Part shown: piece after piece, positions 1 to 7,296 of the stretch | Layout: every line of letters starts with the position of its first letter | Position numbering within the stretch: position 1 is the first letter of the stretch | Source: Firmicutes bacterium UBA5486 | Lineage (GTDB): Bacteria; Bacillota; UBA4882; UBA10575 | Direction of reading: 5' to 3' | DNA length: 34,224 nt | NCBI GenBank assembly: GCA_002427045.1 | Contig: DIPO01000018.1 | Coordinates: forward strand, 1 to 34,224 | Notes under the pieces: generated by a model | The model's database searches: none | What the model was told of the DNA's origin: nothing | The model's input: the letters and a program-made list of their open reading frames with translations, nothing else | Made by a program: the position numbers and the translations under genes

Positions 1-60
1 GTGAGACTGAGACGAGTTTCGAGCTGTATTTTCTAGGTAGAAATTTTTGGAGGGGTTTCA

Positions 61-1005
61 ATGGAAAAAGTTAAGAGTGGTGTTTGGAAGTATATTTTAC
101 TATTAATGTTTTTACTGATATTTTTGATTTTGATGGGTAAAGGTAATATAGTTTCTCATCTTGCTCAACCTAGGCGACAGTTAAATGTATTTGTTAGTAT
201 TTTGCCACAGAAGTATTTTGTAGAAAGAATAAGTGGGGATAAAGTAAAGGTATCAGTAATGGTGGGCCCCGGGCAGAACCCAGCGACTTACGAACCTTTG
301 CCTAAACAAATGGTAGCCTTGACAGAGGCTGACCTTTATTTTCAAATTGGTGTACCTTTTGAGACTGTCTGGATCAAGAAGATCCAGTCGCTTAACCCAC
401 AGCTAAAAATAGTAGATACCAGAGAGGGGATTACTCTCAGGAAGATGGAAGGGGCGCATAGCCATAATGAGCTAGAACCGGAGAATAAACATGAAGATAA
501 CAAATTATCTGAGAATAAGGAAGTAAAAGACCCCCATATCTGGTTGGATCCCCTATTGGTAAAGATACAGGTAGAGACGATTTGTCGGGAGCTATCGGCT
601 GCTGATCCTGAAAACAAGGCCTTTTATGAACAAAATCTTCGAGAGTTTCAAGGCGATCTTGATCAACTCCACGGGGAACTTACTGAAACTTTTGAGAGCC
701 TTCCGGTAAAAAAACTAATGGTTTTCCATCCATCCTGGGGGTATTTAACTGATCGTTATGGTCTGAAACAGATTCCCATTGAAATTGAGGGGAAGGAACC
801 AGGACCCCGGGAACTGGCGAAGGTTATTGATCAGGCCAAACAGGAGGGGATTAGAGTAATCTTTGTTCAAACTCAGTTTGATACAAAGGCAGCGGAGTCT
901 GTTGCCCGGGCGGTAGAAGGTAAGGTTATCCCGCTTGATCCTCTGGCTGAAGATTATATGAATAACCTCCGGAGAATTGCAGCGGTGATTAAAAAGGAGC
1001 TTTAA
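61..1005 (+). CDS. znuA: Zinc/manganese ABC transporter substrate-binding protein (ZnuA/TroA family)
   Basis: This is the extracytoplasmic metal-binding component (cluster A-I) that delivers Zn2+ or Mn2+ to the ZnuBC importer. Residues 11-27 form a hydrophobic signal or anchor segment, and there is no lipobox Cys. The family core starts at about residue 41 (LNVFVSILPQKYF). Recognisable ligand positions are His159 in DPHIWLDP, His223 in FHPSWGYL and Asp293 in PLDPLAEDY. The first ligand motif, normally NPHxYEP, reads NPATYEP, so Ala75 stands where His is expected. The charged loop at 131-158 has only three His, far fewer than classical ZnuA. The start is supported by GGAGGGG just upstream. The next gene, znuC, begins 1 bp after the stop, so they form an operon. 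The family is certain; the metal preference is not. Confidence 0.93.
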   Translation: MEKVKSGVWKYILLLMFLLIFLILMGKGNIVSHLAQPRRQLNVFVSILPQKYFVERISGDKVKVSVMVGPGQNPATYEPLPKQMVALTEADLYFQIGVPFETVWIKKIQSLNPQLKIVDTREGITLRKMEGAHSHNELEPENKHEDNKLSENKEVKDPHIWLDPLLVKIQVETICRELSAADPENKAFYEQNLREFQGDLDQLHGELTETFESLPVKKLMVFHPSWGYLTDRYGLKQIPIEIEGKEPGPRELAKVIDQAKQEGIRVIFVQTQFDTKAAESVARAVEGKVIPLDPLAEDYMNNLRRIAAVIKKEL

Positions 1006-1006
1006 A

Positions 1007-1741
1007 ATGATGGGAAAAGTTTTAGAACTGCGCGGAGTAAATTTTGCTTATGATAGCCGTTTAATTCTGAAAGATATTAATCTCGAGGTGGATGAAGGAG
1101 AATTTTTAGCTGTAATTGGTCCTAATGGTGGGGGTAAAACTACTCTTCTCCGTTTGATCCTGGGTTTCCTAGAACCGGTAGGGGGATCAATAAAAGTTTT
1201 CGACCAAGCTCCCAGTAAAGCCCGGCATTTAATCGGGTATGTACCACAACACGGGGAATTTAATAAAGATTTTCCGGTTTCTGCTCTTGAAGTGGTTCTG
1301 ATGGGACGGCTATCAACGGGCAGCTTATTCCCCCGTTATTTAGCAGAGGATTACACAGCAGCTTATGAGGCGATGAATGCGGTGGGAGTGAAAAAATTAG
1401 CAGATTATCGATTTGGTGAACTTTCGGGTGGCCAAAAACAGCGGGTACTTATTGCGAGGGCACTGGCTGCTAAACCTCAATTATTGATTCTTGATGAACC
1501 AACATCAAGTGTTGATAACCGAGTGGAACAGGATATTTATGAACTCCTGAGTCAGTTAAATAAGAAGGTTACGATCATAATGGTCTCTCATGATTTAGGA
1601 TTTGTATCTTCATATGTAACTAAAGTCGCTTGCCTTAATCGGAATTTGCTAGTTCATAATACCAAAGAAATCTCCCAAGAAGTAATTGCTGACTTATACC
1701 AAAGCTCAGTAGAGATGATTAAACACCAGTGTTTGCTGTAG
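1007..1741 (+). CDS. znuC: Metal ABC transporter ATP-binding protein (ZnuC)
   Basis: Cytoplasmic ATPase of the zinc/manganese importer. Walker A is GPNGGGKTT at residues 38-46, the signature LSGGQ is at 139-143, Walker B ILDEP is at 161-165 and the switch His is at 195 (VSHD). All catalytic elements are intact, and 244 aa is normal for the family. Two ATGs lie in tandem (1007 and 1010), preceded by AAGGAG inside the end of znuA, so translation is probably coupled to it. A 157-bp non-coding gap separates it from the permease gene, which is unusual for this operon type. Confidence 0.95.
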   Translation: MMGKVLELRGVNFAYDSRLILKDINLEVDEGEFLAVIGPNGGGKTTLLRLILGFLEPVGGSIKVFDQAPSKARHLIGYVPQHGEFNKDFPVSALEVVLMGRLSTGSLFPRYLAEDYTAAYEAMNAVGVKKLADYRFGELSGGQKQRVLIARALAAKPQLLILDEPTSSVDNRVEQDIYELLSQLNKKVTIIMVSHDLGFVSSYVTKVACLNRNLLVHNTKEISQEVIADLYQSSVEMIKHQCLL

Positions 1742-1898
1742 TTAATGGGTGGCTTTACTTGATTTGCTGGCTTGCTCATCTCGATGCTGGTTGCTCGTAT
1801 AAAGTTAGCCTTTGACGACTAGCCCATAAAAAACATTAATTTTGAGATTTGATTTTTGTTAACAAACCTTAAGTATAAAAAATCTGTGTGGTGAAAAA

Positions 1899-2750
1899 AT
1901 GACGGAATTTATTTTGGCACTAGGTAAATATTCCTTTATACAAAATGCGGTAATGGCGGGTATGCTTTCTAGTCTGGCCTGTGGTATTACCGGTACCTAC
2001 GTGGTGGTTAGAAGGATTACCTTTATTAGCGGAGGAATTGCTCATGCGGTTTTAGGGGGGATGGGCATTGCTTATTATTTAGGGGTGGATCCGCTGGTGG
2101 GTGCGGTGGTAACTGCTTTATTATCTGCAATACTTCTGGGCTTGGTTAACTTAAAAGCCAAGCAGCATGAGGATACAGTAATTGGCGCTCTCTGGGCTGT
2201 CGGCATGGCAGTGGGGATTATTTTCATGTCGATGACTCCTGGCTATAATGTAGATCTAATGAGTTTTCTCTTTGGTAATATTCTGATGGTTACCGGTCCC
2301 GCTCTACGGATCCTTTTGCTTTTAGATCTAATCATACTTCTGATTGTTGCGGTTTTTTACCGGCAATTTTTGCTTGTCTGTTTTGATGAAGAGTATGCCC
2401 GCCTACGGGGGTTACCAGTAGATTTTCTTTATATTTTATTATTATGCCTGATCGCATTGACAGTGGTTATTCTTATTAAAGTCGTTGGATTGATTCTGGT
2501 GATTGCTCTTCTTACCTTACCAGCTGCTGTTGCGGGGTTGTTTACCCGTAATTTACGGAAAATGATGGGCTGGGCTATAGTGCTAGGCCTGTTATTTACC
2601 ATTGTGGGTTTAGTTATTTCATATAATTTAAATCTACCCTCTGGTGCGATGATTATTATTATTGCGGGTTCAAGCTATTTGTGTGCACTTGGCATACATA
2701 AGCTATACATCTTTATAGAATGTCACAAGGAGACAGGAGTGCGGCCATGA
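1899..2750 (+). CDS. znuB: Metal ABC transporter permease (ZnuB)
   Basis: Integral membrane channel subunit of the ABC-3 family that pairs with the ATPase and binding protein encoded just upstream. The 283-aa chain has roughly eight hydrophobic segments. It contains the ABC-3 landmark near residues 46-53 (GGIAHAVLGG) and the YARLRGLPVDFLY block in the second half. The start has only a weak ribosome binding site (GGTG), so expression may be lower than that of znuA and znuC. The stop TGA is followed directly, in the same frame, by a decayed fragment of an unrelated gene (2751-2888). Confidence 0.94.
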   Translation: MTEFILALGKYSFIQNAVMAGMLSSLACGITGTYVVVRRITFISGGIAHAVLGGMGIAYYLGVDPLVGAVVTALLSAILLGLVNLKAKQHEDTVIGALWAVGMAVGIIFMSMTPGYNVDLMSFLFGNILMVTGPALRILLLLDLIILLIVAVFYRQFLLVCFDEEYARLRGLPVDFLYILLLCLIALTVVILIKVVGLILVIALLTLPAAVAGLFTRNLRKMMGWAIVLGLLFTIVGLVISYNLNLPSGAMIIIIAGSSYLCALGIHKLYIFIECHKETGVRP

Positions 2751-2888
2751 CTTTATTGTACTTTAAAGCCAGAGGAGATTATTGCTACCGGGACTCCACC
2801 GGGAGTAGGTGTAGCAAGAGAACCGCAAGTCTTTTTGGCTAAGGTAATTAGGCAATTCCCTCAAACAATAAATTGGTCAAATTATTAA
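2751..2888 (+). pseudogene. Decayed C-terminal fragment of a fumarylacetoacetate hydrolase (FAH) family protein
   Basis: Read in the frame that continues past the znuB stop, this stretch encodes a peptide containing LKPEEIIATGTPPGVG, followed by VAREPQVFL. This is the very recognisable C-terminal block of FAH-domain enzymes (consensus close to L.PGDVIATGTPPGVG). After about 25 matching residues the similarity ends and a stop follows at 2886. There is no start codon with a ribosome binding site and no N-terminal or metal-binding portion. I infer a deletion remnant: the rest of the gene was lost when znuB and this region were joined. The family match is seen directly; the history is inferred. 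Confidence 0.72.
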
Positions 2889-2895
2889 GATGACA

Positions 2896-2924
2896 AAAAG
2901 GGTCGCATGACCCTTATTTATTTT
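2896..2924 (+). terminator. Rho-independent terminator downstream of the znu operon
   Basis: A perfect 7-bp stem, AAGGGTC and GACCCTT, with a GCAT loop is followed by TATTTATTTT. It separates the znu operon and the FAH remnant from the GntR/glutamate mutase operon. Confidence 0.85.
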
Positions 2925-2934
2925 CCATAATATG

Positions 2935-2963
2935 TTGTCTCTTAACAACAAAAGGTTTATAAT
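2935..2963 (+). promoter_or_regulatory. SigA-type promoter of the gntR-glutamate mutase operon
   Basis: The -35 TTGTCT (2935-2940) is separated by exactly 17 bp from a consensus -10 TATAAT (2958-2963). It lies just after the terminator and about 70 bp before the gntR start. The -10 sits inside one arm of a perfect 10-bp inverted repeat whose other arm is at 2998-3007. Confidence 0.75.
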
Positions 2964-3007
2964 AAAAGTGGAACTAACAATTAGACCATTGATCCATTAT
3001 TATAAAC
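2955..3007 (+). promoter_or_regulatory. Inverted repeat spanning the -10 and transcription start (candidate operator)
   Basis: GTTTATAATA (2955-2964) is the exact reverse complement of TATTATAAAC (2998-3007), with 33 bp between the arms. The left arm covers the -10 box, so a dimeric regulator bound here would block polymerase. Autoregulation by the adjacent GntR protein is the simplest guess. The spacing is wide for one GntR dimer, so it may be two separate sites or an RNA hairpin. Confidence 0.5.
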
Positions 3008-3031
3008 GATTATTGCTTGAGGAGGAGAGAG

Positions 3032-4030
3032 ATGAAGATTAAGATTGATAAATCTTCAGGAGTCCCTTTATATCTTCAGATTAAGGAACAAGTAAAAAAT
3101 CTGGTAGATGAGGGGATTCTTCTCCCTGGAGAGAGACTTATTCCGGAAAGGGAGCTTGCTGACCGTTTGGAGGTAAGCAGAAATACGGTAAGTATGGCCT
3201 TTAAAGAACTAGAACAGGAAGGGATGCTCTTGGTGGAGCAAGGGAGAGGGACATTCATCGCTGATCGGCAAATCCAAGTACGGGAAAAGAAACCAGCGGG
3301 AAGAAAAGAAAAGGCATTACGCCTAATTGATCAAGTACTTGATCAATGCTTAGAACTAGGTTTTTCAGTTAAACAGTTTGTGGCTTTTGCTACTGTGCGT
3401 GCACGAGAGAAAGAAGAATCATTAATGAAAGTCCGGATGCTTTTTATCGATTGTAATCAAGAACAATTACATAATTTTACCCGCCAGTTTCGGGAGAATA
3501 TTCGGTTGAATATAGTACCGATATTATTAAAGGATTTTCTAGCGGGTGGTTACCGGATGGAGAATTTATTAAAACAGATTGATTTAGTTGTGACCACAAC
3601 CACGCATTCTTCTGAAGTTAGTGAACAAATAAAGAAACTCGGGGGTAAACAGGAGGTAGTTCCGGTGGCGGCTCAACCTAAAACCGAAAGCTTACTTCGG
3701 CTTAACCGGTTTGCCGGGAAGGCAAAGATCGGTTTAATTGCGCTCAGCCCCGAATTTGCTCAGGTAGTAAAGCGATCTTTAGATAAATTAGGTATTTATG
3801 AGATAATTATGGATTTTACAACTGCTACCGATGCTGAGGAATTGGAGCAGTTTATTGAGGATCATGATCTACTTCTGGTTTATATAAAACGTTACCGGGA
3901 GATCAAAGCCATGGCAGGGGAAAAAGAGGTTATACCCTATTGGCATGAACTTGATGTTGGCTCTACCACCCTGATACAAAGAGCCGCTGAGCGGATAACT
4001 GCAGAGAAAGGCAGGAGGGGAAATAAATGA
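3032..4030 (+). CDS. GntR-family transcriptional regulator of the methylaspartate operon
   Basis: DNA-binding regulator. Residues about 5-78 are a typical GntR winged helix: VPLYLQIKEQV, then LLPGERLIPERELADRLEVSRNT, then VEQGRGTFIA. The remaining roughly 250 residues are not an aminotransferase (MocR), FCD or UTRA domain that I can recognise. They alternate strands and helices and look like a periplasmic-binding-like sensor fold, which is an inference. The ATG at 3032 is chosen over an in-frame TTG at 3017 because GAGGAGGAGA lies immediately before it. The stop overlaps the glmS start by 4 bp (ATGA), so the regulator is the first gene of the operon it probably controls. The effector could be glutamate, mesaconate or a corrinoid; nothing in the sequence decides. 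Confidence 0.88.
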   Translation: MKIKIDKSSGVPLYLQIKEQVKNLVDEGILLPGERLIPERELADRLEVSRNTVSMAFKELEQEGMLLVEQGRGTFIADRQIQVREKKPAGRKEKALRLIDQVLDQCLELGFSVKQFVAFATVRAREKEESLMKVRMLFIDCNQEQLHNFTRQFRENIRLNIVPILLKDFLAGGYRMENLLKQIDLVVTTTTHSSEVSEQIKKLGGKQEVVPVAAQPKTESLLRLNRFAGKAKIGLIALSPEFAQVVKRSLDKLGIYEIIMDFTTATDAEELEQFIEDHDLLLVYIKRYREIKAMAGEKEVIPYWHELDVGSTTLIQRAAERITAEKGRRGNK

Positions 4031-4470
4031 AAGTTCCTACCCTGGTTCTGGGGGTAATAGGAATGGATGTCCATGCCGTAGGAAATAAGATTCTGGAATA
4101 TGTATTTACTAATGCCGGATTTAATGTTGTTAATCTAGGTGTAATGGTCTCGCAGGAAGAGTTTATCAGTGCAGCGATCGAGACTGCGGCCGATGTGATT
4201 ATGGTTTCCTCTTTATATGGACATGGAGTATTGGATTGCAGGGGGTTGCGCTCTAAATGTATAGAAGCAGGAATCGGTAGGATTCTCCTTTATGTAGGAG
4301 GCAACCTAGTTGTGGGGAAAGCCTCCTTTCCTGAAGTCGAGAAGGTCTTTAAAGAGATGGGCTTTGATCGGGTTTATCCTCCGGGGACATCACCGGAACA
4401 GGCAATTGTTGATCTTAAAAAAGATTTAGGATTAAGGGGAGAGGATTTTCATGCCGGAACTGAGAAATAA
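4027..4470 (+). CDS. glmS: Glutamate mutase sigma (S) subunit, methylaspartate mutase component S
   Basis: Small B12-binding subunit of coenzyme B12-dependent glutamate mutase, which interconverts L-glutamate and (2S,3S)-3-methylaspartate. It carries the base-off/His-on cobalamin signature: DVHAVG at residues 14-19, with His16 the lower axial cobalt ligand, SSL at 61-63 and the GG turn at 91-92 (YVGGN). The length of 147 aa is close to the 137 aa of clostridial proteins. The start overlaps the end of gntR by 4 bp, and the last 20 bp overlap glmE, so translation is coupled. In well-studied clostridia glmL lies between glmS and glmE; here nothing is between them. Confidence 0.95.
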   Translation: MKVPTLVLGVIGMDVHAVGNKILEYVFTNAGFNVVNLGVMVSQEEFISAAIETAADVIMVSSLYGHGVLDCRGLRSKCIEAGIGRILLYVGGNLVVGKASFPEVEKVFKEMGFDRVYPPGTSPEQAIVDLKKDLGLRGEDFHAGTEK

Positions 4471-5902
4471 ACGCCTGACTCTAGGGGAGTTTGAAGCTGT
4501 CCGTCAAGAAGTTTTACAGCAGTGGCAGACCGGTAGAGAATTAGACCTGAAAGAAGCTTTTACTTATCATCAGGAGATCCCCCGGGGCAAACGGTTTGCT
4601 GAGAGAATGGGAGTGGCGGAGGCCGCCGGAGAGGTGCTAACTCAGCCCAGAGCCGGAGTAGCCTTGATTGATGATCAGATTGCCCTGCTAAAGTATTTAG
4701 AAGAGGTGGGAGGAGCGGATCTTTTACCGGTCACAATTGATAGTTATACCAGACAAAACCGGTATCGGGAAGCACAGAAAGGGATTGAAGAGAGTATCGA
4801 TGCCGGACGTTCGATGCTAAATGGCCTTCCAGTAGTGAATCACGGGGTAGAAGAGTGCCGGAGATTAACCGAAGCTGTAAAGCGGCCGGTGGAGATCAGG
4901 CATGGAACGCCTGATGCCCGTCTATTGGCTGAGGTTTCCCTTGCTTCGGGGTTCACTGCATTTGAAGGTGGTGGGATCTCCTATAATATCCCCTATGCTA
5001 AGAATATATCGTTAGAATCAACCATCTATTACTGGCAATATGTCGACCGTTTGGCTGGGCTTTATGAGGAAAACGGTATTTCAATAAATAGAGAACCCTT
5101 TGGACCGCTGACCGGAACATTAGTCCCGCCCAGCCTTTCGAATGCGATAGCTATCATCGAAGCGTTACTCGCAGCGGAGCAGGGGGTAAAAAGTATTACG
5201 GTTGGTTATGGTCAATGTGGTAATCTAATTCAGGATGTGGCAGCTCTCCGTAGTTTGAAATACTTGACTGAGGAGTATCTGACAAGGTATGGATATAAAG
5301 TCAAAGTTACTACTGTTTTTCACCAATGGATGGGAGGGTTTCCTCCTGATGAAGCTAAGGCTTTTGGTGTGATAGCCTGGGGAGCGGCGGCAGCAGCGTT
5401 TGCTGGTGCTACGAAGGTGATTGTAAAAACGCCTCATGAGGCGTTTGGTGTTCCTACCAAAGAAGCGAATGCCGATGCTTTAAAAGCAACCCGTCAAGTT
5501 CTTAACATGTTGCAGGATCAGAAGATGCCGGATGCAAATGAATTAAGGGAAGAGATTGGGATTACCAGTGCAGAGACAAGATCGCTTTTAGAAGGGGTGG
5601 AAAGTTTGGGGGAAGGGGACTGGGCATTGGGAGCAGTCCGGGCTTTTGCGGCTGGAATACTTGATGTACCATTTGCCCCCAGCAGGTATAATCGGGGGAA
5701 AGTAATGCCAGTTCGTGATCAAAATGGGGCTGTCAGGTATCTGGAGTTTGGGAACCTTCCGTTAGCTCAGGATCTTAAAGATTTTCACCGGGAGAAAATC
5801 TCTGAGCGGGCCAAGATGGAAAAGAGGCCGGTTAGTTTTCAGATGGTGATTGATGATATTTATGCCATTGGCAAGGGAATGCTAGTCGGAAAACCAGGGT
5901 AA
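4451..5902 (+). CDS. glmE: Glutamate mutase epsilon (E) subunit, methylaspartate mutase component E
   Basis: Catalytic TIM-barrel subunit that binds glutamate and, with the S subunit, sandwiches adenosylcobalamin. The 483 aa equal the length I recall for Clostridium cochlearium GlmE. The N-terminal RPRGKRFAERM-like block is present as IPRGKRFAERMGVAEA (about residues 47-62). The substrate and cofactor region includes IRHGTPDARLLAE (about 148-160), ENGISINREPFGPLTGTL (about 211-228) and VTTVFHQWMGGFP. No disruption is visible. It starts inside glmS after AGGGGAGAGG. A gap of about 100 bp precedes mal. Confidence 0.95.
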   Translation: MPELRNKRLTLGEFEAVRQEVLQQWQTGRELDLKEAFTYHQEIPRGKRFAERMGVAEAAGEVLTQPRAGVALIDDQIALLKYLEEVGGADLLPVTIDSYTRQNRYREAQKGIEESIDAGRSMLNGLPVVNHGVEECRRLTEAVKRPVEIRHGTPDARLLAEVSLASGFTAFEGGGISYNIPYAKNISLESTIYYWQYVDRLAGLYEENGISINREPFGPLTGTLVPPSLSNAIAIIEALLAAEQGVKSITVGYGQCGNLIQDVAALRSLKYLTEEYLTRYGYKVKVTTVFHQWMGGFPPDEAKAFGVIAWGAAAAAFAGATKVIVKTPHEAFGVPTKEANADALKATRQVLNMLQDQKMPDANELREEIGITSAETRSLLEGVESLGEGDWALGAVRAFAAGILDVPFAPSRYNRGKVMPVRDQNGAVRYLEFGNLPLAQDLKDFHREKISERAKMEKRPVSFQMVIDDIYAIGKGMLVGKPG

Positions 5903-6008
5903 CCGTGCCTAGCTATGGAATGATCTGTTTTTTTGCTCTAATGAATAAAAGAAACCCTTGATTAAAGAGATTTAAAGGGTGGTACAAGAGTGCCGGGGAG
6001 GAAGAATG

Positions 6009-7259
6009 ATGAAGATTGCTCAACTAATTTGTGCTCCGGGAAGAACAGGATTTTTCTTTGATGATCAATTGGCGATTAAAAACGGGGTGGAACATGATGG
6101 TTTTACTTACAAAGGTGTTCCGGAAACCCCGGGCTTTTCTGCTCTGCGTCAGGCAGGAGAAGCGGTTTCTGTGCTTCTTATATTGGATGATGGAGAAATT
6201 GCTTTTGGTGATTGTGCTGCTGTCCAGTATTCGGGAGCTGGTGGTAGGGATCGGCTTTTTTTGGCTAAAGAGTTCATTCCGATACTTAACCGGGTGGTTA
6301 AACCACACTTGGAAGGGATGGAATTGACTTCATTTAGTGAGTTAGCTAAAGAGATTGATCAATTAAAAAACCCAGAAACCGGAGAATTATTACATACTGC
6401 AATTCGTTACGGGGTTACACAGGCTATTCTTGATGCAGTGGCAAAAGCCCGTAAGAAACTAATGGTTGAAGTAATTGCTGAAGAATATGGACTTGAGCCG
6501 CTTGACTTCCCGGTTCCGATCTTTTCCCAAAGTGGTGATGAAAGATATATTAATACAGATAAGATGATTATTAAAGGGGTAGATGTCTTACCTCATGGCC
6601 TAATGAATAATGTTAAAGAAAAGCTAGGCTTTCGGGGCGAAAAACTATTAGCCTATGTAAAGTGGTTAAAGAAAAGAATTGAGGATTTAAAACCTCGGAA
6701 TGATTATCAGCCGGTTATTCATCTAGATGTCTATGGGACGATTGGGATGGCATTTGCTCATGAGCCGGAACAAATCATTTCCTACTTGGAACTGTTGGCT
6801 CAAACTGTCGCCCCTTTTCATTTAAGGGTGGAAGGCCCTGTTGATATGGGAAGCCGCGAAGCACAGATCCGGATGATGCAGACCTTGACCCAATTACTTG
6901 ATGAGAAGGGGAGCCAGATTGAGCTGGTGGCTGATGAATGGTGTAATACTTTAGAAGATATTAAACTTTTTGCTCAGGCAAGGGCGGGACATATGATTCA
7001 GATCAAAACTCCCGATCTTGGGGGCATAAATAATACGATTGAAGCGATACTCTATTGTAAAGCCCATGGCGTTGGTGCTTATCTCGGAGGGACTTGTAAT
7101 GAGACTGATCGTTCAGCCCAGATCTGTACTCATATTGCGATGGCAACCGGACCTGACCAGATTCTGGCCAAACCGGGAATGGGAATGGATGAGGGGTATA
7201 TGATTGTTTTTAATGAGATGAGTCGGATTTTGGCACTTAGAAAGAGCAGAAGAATGTAG
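6009..7259 (+). CDS. mal: Methylaspartate ammonia-lyase (3-methylaspartase)
   Basis: Removes ammonia from (2S,3S)-3-methylaspartate to give mesaconate, the second step of the methylaspartate route of glutamate fermentation. It is an enolase-superfamily enzyme. The N-terminal block includes GFFFDDQLAIK, HDGFTYKG and DCAAVQYSGAGGRD. Expected catalytic residues are present: His196 (VLPHG), Mg ligands Asp240 (HLDVYGTIG), Glu275 (RVEGP) and Asp309 (VADEWCN), and Lys333 (QIKTPDLGG). All are two positions later than in the C. tetanomorphum enzyme (His194, Asp238, Glu273, Asp307, Lys331). The start at 6009 is chosen because GGAGG is 7 bp upstream and the protein then begins MKIAQLIC like its relatives; an ATG at 6006 would add one residue. 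The length is 416 aa. Confidence 0.95.
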   Translation: MKIAQLICAPGRTGFFFDDQLAIKNGVEHDGFTYKGVPETPGFSALRQAGEAVSVLLILDDGEIAFGDCAAVQYSGAGGRDRLFLAKEFIPILNRVVKPHLEGMELTSFSELAKEIDQLKNPETGELLHTAIRYGVTQAILDAVAKARKKLMVEVIAEEYGLEPLDFPVPIFSQSGDERYINTDKMIIKGVDVLPHGLMNNVKEKLGFRGEKLLAYVKWLKKRIEDLKPRNDYQPVIHLDVYGTIGMAFAHEPEQIISYLELLAQTVAPFHLRVEGPVDMGSREAQIRMMQTLTQLLDEKGSQIELVADEWCNTLEDIKLFAQARAGHMIQIKTPDLGGINNTIEAILYCKAHGVGAYLGGTCNETDRSAQICTHIAMATGPDQILAKPGMGMDEGYMIVFNEMSRILALRKSRRM

Positions 7260-7296
7260 GCATACACAATATAATCTCCAAAAGGGGGGGGAATAA

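Noticed and set aside
2889..3031. Cobalamin riboswitch ahead of the B12-dependent mutase operon
   Set aside because: The leader is only about 60 nt after the promoter, and no B12-box sequence is visible.
3076..3258. Open frames on the minus strand throughout the window, 60-122 codons long
   Set aside because: They all lie opposite strong + strand genes, have no ribosome sites or family signatures, and share the codon shadow of the real gene.
5940..5980. ACCCTT/AAGGGT pairing between glmE and mal as a terminator
   Set aside because: Six base pairs around a long AT loop with no T run; mal is expected to be co-transcribed.
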